From Pholiota molesta (lineage: Eukaryota > Basidiomycota > Agaricomycetes > Agaricales > Strophariaceae): a DNA stretch of 64,000 bases. A program made the translations under genes and the position numbers. Location of the stretch: the NCBI GenBank assembly GCA_014925825.1, contig JACGCK010000007.1, positions 930,001-994,000 on the forward strand, written 5' to 3'. Position 1 is the stretch's first letter, and each line of letters begins with the position of its first letter. This document shows positions 47,539 through 60,373 of the stretch, one piece after another. The notes below the pieces were generated by a model. It saw only the letters and a list, made by a program, of their open reading frames with translations, made no database searches and had not been told where the DNA came from.

Positions 47539-49344
47539 GGGATGTAGCGTGGATGGGGAAGCGAGTTGCCATTTTGTGTGTACGCTCTGGGACGCGAGCG
47601 GCACCATTACCTTGGGGGCTTGAGGACACGAATGCTTGTCTCTTGGAGCAGTGTGTTTTCTCGGGCCTCTTTCGCCCGTCGGTTGACCTGTTCGAACTGG
47701 TCGCCCTGCGGTCTATTTGCTCGGGCGCGTGGATCATCTTTTGTACATTAGATCGACAACCACAAGCACGTACCCAGCAATACCTTGGATGGACCTTTTG
47801 GTCACCATCGCCTGGAAGTTATGTATGTACCAGGCGGTAGTACAAGACCTGAGGAGATATCATGTATGTACTTAGTTGTAGTACCAGCACTTACTAGCAG
47901 AAGTAGAAGTAGAAACCATCACGCTCTTTTGTCACCAATCGAATGGACTTATCTTTATTGAATAACGGGATCGATTCAGTACATATAATGATCCCTCAAG
48001 TTCTGGCGAAAATTGGCGCTCGTCGGCACGTGATATCATCATGATAAGCGCTCGCAGCCGTGCACCACCTGGCGCCAATCTGAACGTCGTCGCCGCGTGC
48101 ATCATTCAGCGTACTGTGACATATTCTGGATATTGTCAGGCATTAAATTATGCTCTTTAATGTTGTATCTATCGTCCAGTTTATCTAGCATGGCCGAGCA
48201 TAACTTCTGGCTTTCCAGTCTGCGCCTGAATGTATGTCCCTCCAAGAGACCACCAAATGATTCTCTGTAACCCTCAACTTTTACTATTTGCAAGTCTGAC
48301 TACTATTTTAGGGTTTAATGGGTTCTTTAAGTGGCATAGAACAACTTGAAAAACTACATGCCGGTAGTCAAGTGTTTTATGAGGTACTTGCATCCTATCT
48401 TGAGCCTCTTCTGATTTTGGACGTTTATTGTTTTATAGCGAATTACAGTACACATAATACATTCCATGCTTTCACAATAAGTCGAGTAATCCTTAGTTTG
48501 GACAGATGCTTGCTATACTACCCTATACTACTCAGACGTCGGCGAACATTGTATCTCCTGTATTAATAGCACCAGGGGACTACTATAAATAGATGATGTA
48601 AAAATACCCCGAGCAATAATCTTCGCCACCTTGGCTCGTTCTAATTCAGTACATACAAACTTATGACAACGTTTAACGTTTGTACAATATGCACACTGCC
48701 CAGTGCATTTGGCAAGTGTGTGACTGTCAATTCCTGTACAATGTAAGCATTCATTTTTAATCTACGCAAGGTGCGGATCAATCCGGCCTTCTGCTTGGCG
48801 CCTAACTTTTTTTGTCTTTTTCCGTTCAGAACATGGTAGAGACGTTGAATTATCTTAAAACGTCCACTTTTTCTGAATGAAAGGATACAAAGCCTTTCCT
48901 GGTGTATCCCTTTACGAATACCTATGTTGTCACTACAAACGTGTTATGCCAGTCTGGTGAATGGTATGTATTGCACGTATCGATATCCGCCTGATGACGC
49001 ATTGGAAATTTGTTTATCCATCCTTCCTATTAGAGCCTCCCCTTCCCATGATGGACAACGTGCGGACGATCGCCACTCTTTCTTTTCCCTTTTTTGGTCA
49101 TTTTTACCCTTCGAGCTCGTGGAGCCCAGCCAGGCTGGTATCCTGGATGCATACGTGCTGAGTCAAAACTCGTGGCTCTTCCTATAGCCAAGTCAGCAAA
49201 TCATAATCGCAATTTCGTTGCAGCGTGTGGATTACAAACATATGGCGTTGCAGCGGTATTTAAGCGCTACGGATTTAGAGGTTGCCTCAACCCCCATCGT
49301 TTAAGCTCCCTTATCAGCTACACCTCCCACCAGCATCTGCCAGA
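47539..49344. other. Long intergenic region
   Basis: About 1.8 kb, AT-rich after 47900, no frame with recognisable content on either strand. The last 150 bp contain GGTATTTAAGCGCTAC (49255-49270), a plausible TATA-like element about 85 bp before the WrbA-type gene. Confidence 0.5.
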
Positions 49345-50184
49345 ATGTCGTCTCCTAGAATCGCCATTGTCATCTACTCCATGTACGGCCACATTGCCAA
49401 ACGTATGTTTTATCTTTTTACTTGTTTGTGTACTTTGTCTGATTGGATTTGCAGTCGCCGAAGCCGCTAAGGCTGGTATTGAAGCAAAAGGTGGAAAAGC
49501 CACCATTTATCAGTGAGCATCCCAAGCTACCCCTTATAAGAATATCGACCGAAATTGACAAAAATTACAGAGTTCCTGAGACACTTTCCTCGGATATCCT
49601 CGCACTCATGCATGCTCCTGCCAAGCCCGATTACCCCATTGCCTCCCCCACCACTCTGACAGAATACGACGGATTCCTCTTCGGAATCCCCACACGATAC
49701 GGAAGCATGCCTGCTCAATTCAAAGTAAATCGCATCAAGTTCTTGAAATTTGATATCATTATTGATCTTTGTCGAAAAGACGTTCTGGGACGCCACTGGC
49801 GGCATGTGGGCCTCTGGTGCGTACGCGGGAAAATACGCAGGCATGTTTGTTTCCACCGCCGGTCTCGGAGGAGGACAGGAAGCCACCATCCTCAACTCCA
49901 TCTCCGTTTTGGCGCATCACGGTATCATCTACGTCCCATTGGGATACAAAAATACCTTCGCTCAATTGACCAACATCGAAGAAGTTCATGGAGGTACTAC
50001 CTGACTTTTTCACTTTCGTTTCAAAGCTCTGCTGATATAAGTACTTCATCAAGGATCACCCTGGGGTGCTGGAACTGTCGCGTCTTCGGATGGAAGCCGC
50101 CAACCCTCTGCATTGGAGCTCGAGGTTGCCGGAATCCAAGGCAGTTCATTCTACGAGATCCTTGCTAAGGCCTTCAAGCAGTAA
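49345..50184 (+). CDS. NAD(P)H:quinone oxidoreductase, WrbA/Pst2 type
   Basis: Flavodoxin-fold FMN enzyme reducing quinones by two electrons, protecting against redox stress (yeast Pst2/Rfs1/Ycp4, bacterial WrbA). Five exons (49345-49402, 49455-49512, 49571-49724, 49780-49993, 50054-50184) give 204 residues, the typical length. Motifs: [20 protein letters not shown] (FMN phosphate loop), [70 protein letters not shown] and [20 protein letters not shown]. All key blocks are intact. A decayed tandem copy follows within about 200 bp. Confidence 0.93.
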
Positions 50185-50389
50185 ATATTTTATCATCGGG
50201 ATGTATAACATAGATCGGGATTGTGGAGAGACATAATCCGGAATATCACATAGAATATTAATGCCATAGACGTGTTCAATTTGAAACCTATCGACAATTT
50301 TTGGGAAAATAAGCTTTGAATAATGGGGACTTCCGTTGGACTTGAGGTTGAACTTCCCCATTATCTCTGAGCTTATGGAAGAGCTTACA

Positions 50390-50950
50390 TGGCAGCCCTG
50401 TATGAGGAATGCGTTACAAATGATTTCCGTATCCTTGACTATCCGATGGCCACAACGTAAACCCCGACTCGATATAATGCATTCCTGTTTGGCCGCTATG
50501 GCAATATGCCTGCTCAGATGGAGGTAAGCCATCCGATTCACCGGCCTCGTGTATACTCCGTCCTTCGAGCCTGGATAAAATAGGCGTTCTGGGGTGCCAC
50601 TGGGCCCTGGGGAGTGTTAAGCGTTGGGCAGTCTCGATGGAAAATATGCAGGCGTCTTTGTGTCGACTGCATCCACCGGGGGGGACAAGAGATGACGCTG
50701 CTTACACTCATGTCGACCTTGGTGCATTGTGGAATGATCTTCATCCCACTCGGATATGCTTCCGGAAAGAGGGCCTTGCTTGAACTTCAAAGGAGAAGGG
50801 GTCGCAGAGGTGCAATATGCTGTGTTCAATGAGGTTCAATGACCATATTCCTGGCGTTGGTGTGCTGCTACTTTAGGGATTGTGGCAGCCTTCGGAACTT
50901 GAACTGAATATCGCAAGGTATCAAGGAAGAGAGTTCCACGAAATTGGTTT
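50390..50950 (+). pseudogene. Decayed tandem copy of the WrbA-type reductase
   Basis: Collinear with the gene just upstream but broken by stops and frame changes. About 50490-50521 reads NAFLFGRYGNMPAQME and is followed by a GTAAGC donor at the parental intron position. After an AATAG acceptor near 50583 come FWGATGPWG, then in other frames GKYAGVFVSTAS, GGGQEMTLLTLMSTLVHCGM and IFIPLGYA. Around 50890-50950 a last block reads QPSELELNIARYQGREFHEI against [20 protein letters not shown] in the parent. An in-frame TAA lies near 50456. Divergence is substantial, so the duplication is not recent. Confidence 0.85.
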
Positions 50951-51329
50951 GCGTGCAATGTTTACATCGATGTTCTCGTGAGGGCCTCGTATTCAGACCG
51001 ATGCGTAAAGTAATAGAGGCAGCGGTGAGCTAATCAGGCAGGCGCCAGATAGGCACATGCGATTCTGTCAAGTCCGATTGATGGAACAAAAATTTATTAG
51101 TGAATTCCAGAGAAGGAAATAGTAGAAGTACACCAGAACGACAACAACAAAGCTCCAGAACATTTGAAAGGATGCATAGAGGATACACGGAATGAATGAA
51201 GGTAAGTCATGAGGTTTGGAAACGCAGAGAGACAGCAGGATAGGAAGTGTCCATAGACAGAAGAAATGGTATAGCGAACTCGGTGTGAAGTCACCAAATC
51301 AAGACCAGAAAGGACCCGAGAGAGGACAA

Positions 51330-51905
51330 TCACAGGCGTGTAATAGCTTTGGAATCCAAAGGCATGCCTACAGTAGAACACAAAGCGGAATGATGTCAAG
51401 GGATTAGCCAAACGTCTTTCACAAGAGACACGAACCTGTAGGATCAATGCCATTGCGAGCAAGGATCCTGTTATGCCTGACCAATCTTGCCTGGTCAAAA
51501 CTTATAGCGGAGCGTGAGTAAGATACAGGAGACAATGCGTTGGTAGTAGCTCACTTGATACGTTCTCGCCTCATGATTTCCAGAACCTCCTGGGTGCCCT
51601 GTTCATCCAAACCTGTGCGCGAATCACCTTCATGGATGTTTGCCTCGATATCAAAGTTGGAGGAAGTCATGCCCAGTCCAGCTTGCTGAGAGAATGTCGA
51701 AAGAGGGGTGTAGTTATGAAGACGGGGAAAGAACGACTTGATACGGTCAGGAAGATGGGGCACGACCAAGGCGCGGTAGCGGTATGTCACTGTTGTTCGG
51801 GTTGGAGAACCACGTTGAGCACGGGATTTGGCTCTGAAAGGGTGGAATTGACTTACACATGCCCAGCAGCGACAGAAAGGCCAACAAGGAGAGATAGAAC
51901 AACAT
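51330..51905 (-). CDS. DUF2015 family protein
   Basis: Four exons (51905-51857, 51789-51555, 51500-51436, 51367-51330) give 128 residues. The N-terminal hydrophobic segment MLFYLSLLAFLSLLGM is a signal anchor or signal peptide. YRYRALVVPHLPDRIKSFFP, SSNFDIEANIHEGDSRTGLD and EVLEIMRRERINFDQARL follow, ending RHNRILARNGIDPTGMPLD. This is the pattern of the fungal DUF2015 family, function unknown. It is divergent from the Smr-domain gene (260 bp between start codons). Confidence 0.82.
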
Positions 51906-52165
51906 TGTTCGCTCTTATAAGGGTGCCGTTGTGGAACTAGAAGCGAAGGTATATAAGAGTCGTCTTGACCACGCTGATACATGGGCGCTATGTGTGACCA
52001 TATCGTGACCGGTCATCGATCCCGGTCACAGAATTACAATTAGCAATCACATGATGCTAAATTAACACAGCCTGAGCCAGATTGACCGCTCATGGCAAGT
52101 ATAAGACATCCATCCCACCATTTCCTCCGCTTTCCCATATTCTCCATCGCAAAACCACATCCACA

Positions 52166-54388
52166 ATGTCAAAACCGCAAATAAAACCGCTGTTCGAATC
52201 TTTGGAGGTACTTCACCGCTTTTACTAATGCCACTCGATCTGACTGCCAGTAAGAGAGAATACTGTCCGACTATAGATTCATCTTTAATCGCAGCCCTAG
52301 TCGTTGAAATCGAATCAGATGCGAGAGGAAATGTGGTTACACCAACACAGGAGCAGATTGATACCCTACGCGCAACGCTCAGCGCGCTCTCCTTGCAGGC
52401 CGAAGAATCTGAATTTTCAGAACTCTCGGATATGCAACATACATCGCAATTTGACGAGACGATCTCAAGTTGGACCACAGCCGACAATTCTCCGGAACAA
52501 TGCAACGGAAGTTCAGGATCGTCCTCATCGTCGTCTCATTCATTCAGTTCGCCTCTCGGTTTCCTGCAGGCCGCTCTACCTGAAATATCAACAGCGAGGC
52601 TGAACCAGGCGTTGGAAGAGGTGCAGAATGATGGTGCAGAGATGTGGGACATCGTGGCGAGCATCCTCACAGAAGAATCGATTCGGGAGTTGGAAGAAAG
52701 AGGCCTTGATGGGTTGGAGGAGGATGAACGATCTTTCAATGGCATTAATGACGATGAGGATTGGGACACAGTGGATAGCCAAAAGAAAACGACGCAATCA
52801 AAGGCAGCTAAACGCAAAAATCAACTTCGGCCAAAGAAAATTGTTTTGGCAGATATTCGACAACGACACCAACACGCTCATCATATGCACCCCAGAAAAC
52901 TCGACGCCGATGGCGGACATTCCTCCCATTCACTGGTTGCCGATCCTTGGACCCAGATATCGTCCTTATCAGATCACGTCGCTAGTTTGCTCCCTCCATA
53001 TCCCCCATCCACCTTCCAATCTTTCTTCCACTCCCCGAAGTATACCACATCATACGACGCATTGCGCGCGGCCCTGACGTCGCTGTGCCAAAACCCTCAA
53101 GATACTACAGAGACTGATACCCATACGACCGTTATATTCAACCTCTTAGACCTCGTTATGCCCCAATACGAAATTAGCGACGAGGAACATCGTTCTCGCA
53201 TAATCGAAGACATCCAGCTCGCCGTTGCTGTTACGAAAGGCGCTGGAGACGAAGCGCTTCAAATAATCGACCTCCTCCGTGAATTAGACTCAAATATCGA
53301 TTTGGGAGTTTACCACCAACCTCCTCCGGAATCAAAGCCGTGGAAAAACGAAATGCCCAAGATTTCCAAACCTCGGTTGCCCTCCAGTCCCCCTGCCATC
53401 CCACCGCCGCCCTCTCGGGTGAAGCAAAAGCCCCCACCATCCTCGTCTACGCGCAACAAGCCCAGTCCATATCAATGGCAGGCTGTGCCACAGCGAAAAA
53501 CTGTTCCTCAGGGACCTCACCCTCTTTCGCACCATATTCCTGCATATACGAGGGATGTCAATGGAATGAAGACGGCGCGTGCTTTCGGATCGAAAGGCGG
53601 GAAACTGGATCCCGAGGCGTCTGAATTCAGACGCCGCATGAGCGAGACAGTAAGAAAGAGGAATGAAGCGCTTCGAGAAGCATCGAGAATGTGGCAAAAA
53701 GGAAACGCGACAACCAGGGGAGGGGAGGTCGCTTTCTACTTCGCGGAACGGGTGCGTGCTGCGTTGCTATCTGTGGATTTGACCTGATTTGATTGTGTTT
53801 ATTTAATAGGCAAGAGAATTCCAAGAAGTAGCACGGCAAGAAGCCTTGAATGCAGCACGCGCCTTGGTCCAGTCTAAAAGGCAAGTCCTAATTTTAATGT
53901 CCCATTTATATCGATGTTTTAAATCGGATTGTTTAGAATAAGTAGTGGGAATAGCGACACCATTGATTTGCATGGGACTACAGTAGCGGAGGCAATCACA
54001 ATTGTGAAAGAGATTTTGCACGATGAAGGTTCATCGATTTCTCAAGGTAGGCTGACAATTACTTGCCTTGTTAAGAATTGGTTTCACTCAGAACTTTTTT
54101 CACTTCCCCTGGTTTCCTTCTTCGTGCCGTTTTAACTTCTGGAAATACTACCTCTTTTCTGGATATCCACGCTTCCTGTTCTGCACTTTTCGATGATTTC
54201 TGCTCTCTTATGGGACATTTTGCTTGCACAAATAAGCGAGACCGATGAAAATCATTACTGGGCGCGGAAACCACTCTGCGAACCAAGTCGGCGTCCTAAA
54301 ACCCGCTGTACGGAAGGCGCTCGTCGAAGACGGCTGGGTTGTCAGTTCTTGGGATGGCGGCCTGATCTTGCGCCAGCGACGGAACTAG
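52166..54388 (+). CDS. Smr-domain protein, Cue2-like
   Basis: Five exons (52166-52207, 52255-53751, 53810-53880, 53937-54046, 54237-54388) give 623 residues. The N-terminus has two CUE/UBA-like helical segments (CPTIDSSLIAALVVEIESD and LGFLQAALPEISTARLNQAL). Then come an acidic linker, a long disordered Pro-rich stretch (IPPPPSRVKQKPPPSSS) and a DUF1771-like helix (ASEFRRRMSETVRKRNEALR, EFQEVARQEALNAARALVQ). The C-terminal Smr domain reads DTIDLHGTTVAEAITIVKEI, ITGRGNHSANQVGVLKPAV and LVEDGWVV. Smr proteins with this order (yeast Cue2) cut mRNA at collided ribosomes in no-go decay; that role is inferred. The DLHG and GRGNHS motifs are intact. Intron 3 uses a GC donor (53881); intron 1 must end at TAAG (52254) rather than the nearer CCAG to avoid a stop; intron 4 is unusually long (190 nt). 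Confidence 0.87.
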
Positions 54389-56230
54389 CTTGCTCTTCCT
54401 GGGAATGTCTCCTCCATTGTCCTGGGTGATCCGAATCAAGTATGAACACTCGGTGATCAAGATGTCCCTCTCTATTCTGGGTGTTCTCCCAGCCTTTACC
54501 ACGCCAGTCGCAGAATGACCTTGTCTCATTCCCTCTGTCTTGTTTTGCCCCTTAATTCTTGAAGCTTCAGGACAGATGCCTCATTTACGTTGAATCTTAT
54601 CGCACTTTTACCTTCTTCTCGTCCAGGTTCTGCATTGGGCTTTGCGAAAACAATTGCATAGATTTCTTCTTCATAGAATACCTGCTCCTACTAAAGCTGC
54701 CCCGTCGGGCTCTCGTCCTAGTGCATACAATATTTTGACAATGTGCATACCAGTATACTAGTAGTATTGTATTATATTTCCGCTATGTATCTCTCGTTGT
54801 TGACATGTAGCAATACAACCCCACCTTTATATTGTTATGCCTTTGCTTTGTACCTCTTATTATATTGATATTACACACCGATCATGCTTATTCTACTTCG
54901 AATTCCTGTCTTGTTATCGGTGCTTCCAAGGAGAGCAGGGTCTGGCTTAAGAATCCAATAACCTTACATTTTCGCATGCTGCAAATCAACTGCGCATTTA
55001 CGGAATGATAAATTTGCAAGATGGATCTTAGAATTCTTAGCTTCAAGGATACCCTTTCTTTTAGCGAAACGAACACCGAACAACCAATTTAATTAGCAGC
55101 GGTCTCGGACGGGGAGGCGATATAACAGCGTTCAATGTCAATAATCACACGGGTTGAAACCTGTGAGAGCTGTTTCTCGTTCTTCTTGCTACTTACAGCG
55201 AGGACCAATGATCTGTGCGGAGAAACATGACCTGATTGGATACACACACTTTCAATTCATGTCGTGAGTAAGATGTGAGAAGGTCCGATTACATTTATAG
55301 TACTGATTGGGTTCTATCTTCTGACTCGCTATCTTCAAGGACCTGAGCTCTCCTTGAGCATACTTATATGTAGAGCGGGATCTTCGACATGTTCAGTAAA
55401 CTTATACTCCCAATAAACTTATACTAGATGCTGTCCGGGACATCTCGCGCATTGATATGAATAAGCGCCCTTGCCATAATAATTGATTAGCGCCCATTGA
55501 TTGATACCACCTTGATATTCCCAACGGATGATGGATGTAATCAGCTCAGAATCAGCTGATGCTTAGTAGTATGTCCATGCCTGACAGTGGATTCCCACTG
55601 TGGGCCTTGGTATGCTTATTAACGTAGGATTCTTCTGCCTTCATTCATCAAATATGATTCCGTGGCTACTGGTCTTTCCTTTTTCAACCTGAAAGTGGAA
55701 AGATCTCAACTTGATCTTTAATTTTATCTGTCAAATGGATATGAGGTGCATTGTTTGCACAGGCGATAATAGCACTCCGCAGTAAGTAGTATTGGGTGCC
55801 CTTAGGCGATCTTCATAAGTCAAATTTCTCAGGTTTCCCAGCTTCTTTAGCATGGCATTCTCCTGAGTCTCAATACTTGCCGATATCGAGGAGATAATAT
55901 CTAAGATCAGAACATGTGTGCCACTGCAAATTGGCAAATACCACCGCCTTGCCACCGCCAGACATCGACTAGAAGCAGAATTGCAACTGACATGCAAAAT
56001 TGAAGAAAGAGACTACAGATCTCATCACCTTTGATCTACTGTGTGTTTTATGCACTCTCACCGAGCTGATCAGAAGAGGCACACGGTGTCTTAGCTTCAA
56101 CTCCGCAAGGGGACGCGACATATGTCCATATCGCGGATTTGTTCACAACATTGCAGCTGGTAGGAATATAAAGCGAGGGAGAGTGGCCCCTGATAGCAGA
56201 CCAGATTCAAACTATCAAGCCTCTCAATTC
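54389..56230. other. Long intergenic region
   Basis: About 1.8 kb, AT-rich, with no recognisable frame on either strand. A TATA-like AGGAATATAAAGCG sits at 56161-56174, about 60 bp before the SDR start codon. Nothing else supported. Confidence 0.5.
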
Positions 56231-57462
56231 ATGTCATCTGAACCATTTGTCTGGGTTATTACTGGTTGTTCGTGAGTCTTGGTAGTACTTCACTGGGCTT
56301 GAAATATTCAATACCTTTGATTTTACAGGTCGGGTATTGGTCGTGAGCTGACCCTTGCAGCGCTCAAGCGCGGAGACAAAGTCATTGCCACCACCCGCTC
56401 CCAATCGTTCCATACGATCCAGGATCTCCAAACTCAAGGGGCTGCTATTCTCGAGTTGGATGTTACAGCCCACATTGACGAGCTTAAGAAGATCGCGGCC
56501 GAGGCGATCAAGATTTACGGACATGTTGACGTCGTGATGAACAACGCTGGTTTGTGTCCTATTTTTGCTCTGGGCGTCTGAAGGCTCACACGAATATCTG
56601 TATTTATTGACGAACCAACTTTAGGCTTTGTCATGTCCGGAAGCTTGGAGGAATCCACCTATGAAGATATGATCACCCAGTTCAAGTGAGCAGTTATTTT
56701 GGATGTCTCCGAAAATTCTAGGCTAAAAAATATATACCCAATTTAAAAGCACCAACGTCTTCGGCGCTATGAATGTTTCCCGTGCATTCTTGCCTTATAT
56801 GAGAGAGAGAAGGAAAGGCACTATATCGTTCATCGGCTCTTGCTATGGTTGGCGGTAAGACACTCCTTGGCTGCATCATTTATTTTATTTCCTAAAGAAG
56901 AATCAAGGACCGTCCCGTTCAGCGGATTATATGTTACCAGCAAGTTTGCTGTGCGGGGTCAGTCGAGTTTCTTTCTGGATGTATAATCACTGATAAATAT
57001 GCCATATTGAAGGTATGTCGGATACTTTGGACGATGAAATATCGCCATTTGGTCTTCGGAGCATCTGCTTTGACTCCGGTTGCTTCCGCACGCCCGTCCT
57101 AGATAAGCGCCCGCGCTGGAACTCCGCCATCGAGGAATACAGAGAAGCTGGAGAAGCAGCCAATGCAGCATTACTGAGTAAGCAATTTAATCCTGGAATA
57201 TGGTCATAGTCGTAACTTTAACTAACCACATTTCACATTTTTTATAGGTTATAGCGGCTATCAGAAAGGTGATCCTGTTCGAGGAGTGAACACCATCATT
57301 GATGTGATCAAGCATGAAGGTGTGGCGCAAGGCAAGGAGGTTCCAAGCGGCTTTGCTCTCGGTGCAGATTGTTATGAAACGGTCAAAGCGCATTGCGATA
57401 AGACCTTGACAAGGTTGGAAGAATGGAAAGAGATTACTCTCAGCACCGATTATTCGGACTAG
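56231..57462 (+). CDS. Short-chain dehydrogenase/reductase (classical SDR)
   Basis: NAD(P)-dependent oxidoreductase, Rossmann fold. Seven exons (56231-56271, 56329-56549, 56625-56685, 56750-56854, 56908-56957, 57013-57177, 57248-57462) give 285 residues. Motifs: WVITGCSSGIGRELTLAALK (TGxxxGIG), LELDVTA, DVVMNNAGFV (NNAG), FNTNVFGAMNVSRAF, ISFIGSCYGWR (catalytic Ser) and SGLYVTSKFAVRG (YxxSK, here YVTSK). All catalytic residues are present. The closest general group is the SDR branch of fungal oxidoreductases annotated as NAD(P)-binding proteins; the substrate cannot be told. A TATA-like element lies about 60 bp upstream. Confidence 0.9.
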
Positions 57463-57687
57463 TTGGCAAAACTATGGTGAAATCAATTGGACAAGCCTGA
57501 AAAATAATAGATTCGGAAGCATTCAGATTGAATATAGTACTGGCTTTACAACACGAGTCATTTGATCTTGACTTGTTCAATATTGTTATTACAAGTTGAT
57601 GATTTTGGGATCGAGGAGTAAGGAGTCGAGTGTGCCTCATCCTATTGCTCGGTGACAGCAGCCGAGTCTTTGCAGTGGTTAAAGCAT

Positions 57688-58315
57688 TCACATCCTACTG
57701 GAAAGTGCAAGATCAGGTGGTGTAGATGAACGGAGGGAATCGGAGACAGGGCTGGTGGCATACAAGGCACTTGGTGGAGGGCTCGAGAGGACCACAGCAG
57801 CTGGCGGCGAACTAGATTTGCGAATGAAATCGACAGAAACGAGAGTGCGTTTGGAAGATGGCATCACGGCATTCCCATTGTTCTTCTCCCTCCTTCTTTC
57901 CGGTGGATCCTGCGTGCGACCTCTATCGTGTCTGGCTTTAGACATACTCGAAGGCATCCAAGTCGGACCGAGAATCGTATCAATACACTTGAAACGTAAA
58001 AAATGGGCAACTTGTACAAGCGGAGCGGTACGGCTTTCTGCTAAAAGGTCCGTTCGCACACCATATCAGGAGATGTGTATAGCCCTCCGCCAGGATGAGG
58101 CGTTCGGACTTCTTTTTGACACAATGTCGACATGCGAGGGCATTGGTGAACACGAAATAGTCGTGGTTCCCGATTTGGCGAACCTCTGTAGAGAGCCCAG
58201 GATCAGATGCAACCGATGGTGGAAGAAGTAGGGCCTCTATTTGAATGTCTACAACATCTGGAATCTTGGAAAAAGATAACGATGACGGCGACGAGGAGCG
58301 AATTTAGTGAGCGTT
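57688..58315 (-). CDS. Hypothetical Cys-containing protein fragment (5' end not found)
   Basis: The minus strand from about 58310 to 57985 is open and reads SKIPDVVDIQIEALLLPP, NHDYFVFTNALACRHCVKKK and EGYTHLLIWCANGPFSRKP. A donor GTACCG near 58036 and an acceptor CCAG near 57945 would join it to HDRGRTQDPPERRREK and a Ser/Pro-rich tail ending at 57688. The CxxC followed by KKK and a later WC is reminiscent of basidiomycete zinc-cluster-like regions, but the cysteine spacing is incomplete. No start codon was found, so this may be a partial or dying gene. Confidence 0.3.
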
Positions 58316-58962
58316 CAAATTCATTGTGTGGGAGTATCCAAGAATAACTTGCTACGATATCGTCGGAGTTTCAAAACGCGACATGCTGTTCCCTCTCTGG
58401 CTCTGCTACTACTTAAGAGAAATACTCTTGGAGAGGCTGCGGAAATGTGCCGCTCTGATGCTTTGACGCCGAATATGACTGGGCTCTGACTCCAAGCTTT
58501 AATAGCCAGCACAGCTCTGCCGCACTAAGGAATGTACACTGACAATGCTCGGTCCCCTCGTCAAAAGAGGCTCACGTATTCAAAATCCAAGGGGGCAGAT
58601 GCTTTAGCTCTCAAGCTAACCAATGCATATGTCTGTTTGACTCCATTGAGTTGTGTCTGTCGAAAGCTATATAATACCAGCTTAGCGCTCTGGCGTCTCC
58701 TTTATCCATGTCTTGTTCCAGCTTCCAGTTTCTTACAGGCCAGCCTACGCCTTCTTTGAAATATATCGATGGATCATAATCAAGACGGATATGCATATTT
58801 ATCTCAAAGGTAAGTCAGGGGTTTTCCAGGCCTTCGCAGCGCATTTCTCATTCCTGCATCTTACCAGCTGGCCTGTTGAGTACGAAATCTCGAAATATCA
58901 TTTACTACCTGCTGAACGCTTTCTTTAGGACGCATCCGACACATTCCCCCTGGGAGACTGTT

Positions 58963-60039
58963 ATGGAAAATTGGCAATCTTTGTCTTCCAATAATTTTAT
59001 GCTTCCCGCTCATCATAGCGTCGCTCGCCAAGCTGGCCGGGCAAATGCGCCGTATCCCGCCCTCTCCCATATAACCAACGTACCACACTCCTTACCGCCT
59101 GGAGCTTCCAACACAATACGTAGATCACATCAGCGCTCATTGGGACGCCACCTTGCAAATCATCCCAACCGCCCCCTCCCTTGGCCAACGACGCAACGGC
59201 CTTATCGACGACTTGTTAAGCGATCCCGTCCAGCATATCAATCGGTGACCCTAAAGCCTGCCCGTCTAACAAGAAAACCTCGAGATTGGCGGGGCAGTTA
59301 TAGGTCGTCTTCTAAAGGCGGTCTTGGAAGATATTTCAGTCGCATAGGATCTATCATCCCTCGTGAGTATCCTTGAATTTAGCTCAGATTTAGCTCTCAA
59401 AATTTCTCTCATCATTGTTTTTAATATCATAGGAGTCCCCAAACAAGCTTTGTTACAACCACGCCTTGTTCTTAATTCTATCATCTCCCATCCAACCTGG
59501 GTCTCTTATGATCTTCGCATACATCCCTCCTCTCGACACGATCTGAATCTTCCATTCCGAAATCATCCATTAGACGCTATCGATCTAACCCAACCTGTTT
59601 CATCACCTCTAACCTCGCAACTCGTCCTCTGGCATCGCAAGCTTCCTTGGTACATTAATATACAAGCAAGTCATCCAAGCCGCGGTGTCACCATCCAAGA
59701 TCTTCTCGAAGGCATCTATGAAGAACTCGAACTCCCCATTGGGTATCACGAATATTACACTGCCGAGCTAACGTCGGGAGATCGTGACATGCTGAATATG
59801 GCATTCCAAAAACGATGTCGGGGAAACAAGGGTGAGATACGAAGGGGTGTGCGACGCATCGACTTTCTGGGACAGGAGTGTTGTTTTGCTGGTATATCAC
59901 GCTCGAGAAATGGGACTTGGGAGCTCAAGACCATACCCTATGTTGCCCCACGAATGATGCTTGTGAGTGCTCTAGTTCTCTTAAAACCTCAATGCCAATC
60001 TTAGTACTCACCTAATGTAACCTCAATGTCTAGGATTGA
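58963..60039 (+). CDS. DUF6699-like protein
   Basis: Three exons (58963-59362, 59433-59962, 60034-60039) give 311 residues; the last exon encodes only Asp and stop. The first half is basic and low in hydrophobics (RSLGRHLANHPNRPLPWPTT, LKPARLTRKPRDWRG). The second half has the pattern of the basidiomycete DUF6699 family: TWVSYDLRIHPSSRHDLNLP, LVLWHRKLPWYINIQASHPS, GVTIQDLLEGIYEELELPIG and GVRRIDFLGQECCFAGISRS, ending WELKTIPYVAPRMML. Function unknown. The N-terminal half is less secure, because the exon could start later or use another upstream exon. Confidence 0.68.
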
Positions 60040-60373
60040 CGCAATCTGGGTTCCCTTCATTTCTCGTGGTAGCGTTCACGGTTCAATTAGTTAATATCTA
60101 TTTATGGCCGTATTACGATGGGGAAGAGCTTTCCAGACCAGAGGTGCTCACTTTGAATATCTCAAACTACTCCAAGATGGGTTTTCAAATATTCTTTTGT
60201 CATGAATTGGATTTGTTTCCATATCAAGGACGCAAAAAGAAGGCGAATGTGACATGAGTGAGAAATGTCCTATTGGCCCTTTCATCACCGTAATTGACAT
60301 TCGACTTGAGAAAGGCGGAAATGAGATGAGGATGGATAATATAGGGCAATCTAGATAATACAAGATGTGGAGT
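60040..60373. other. Convergent 3' intergenic region
   Basis: About 330 bp between two convergent genes (DUF6699-like and GRX5). No gene recognised. Confidence 0.5.
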
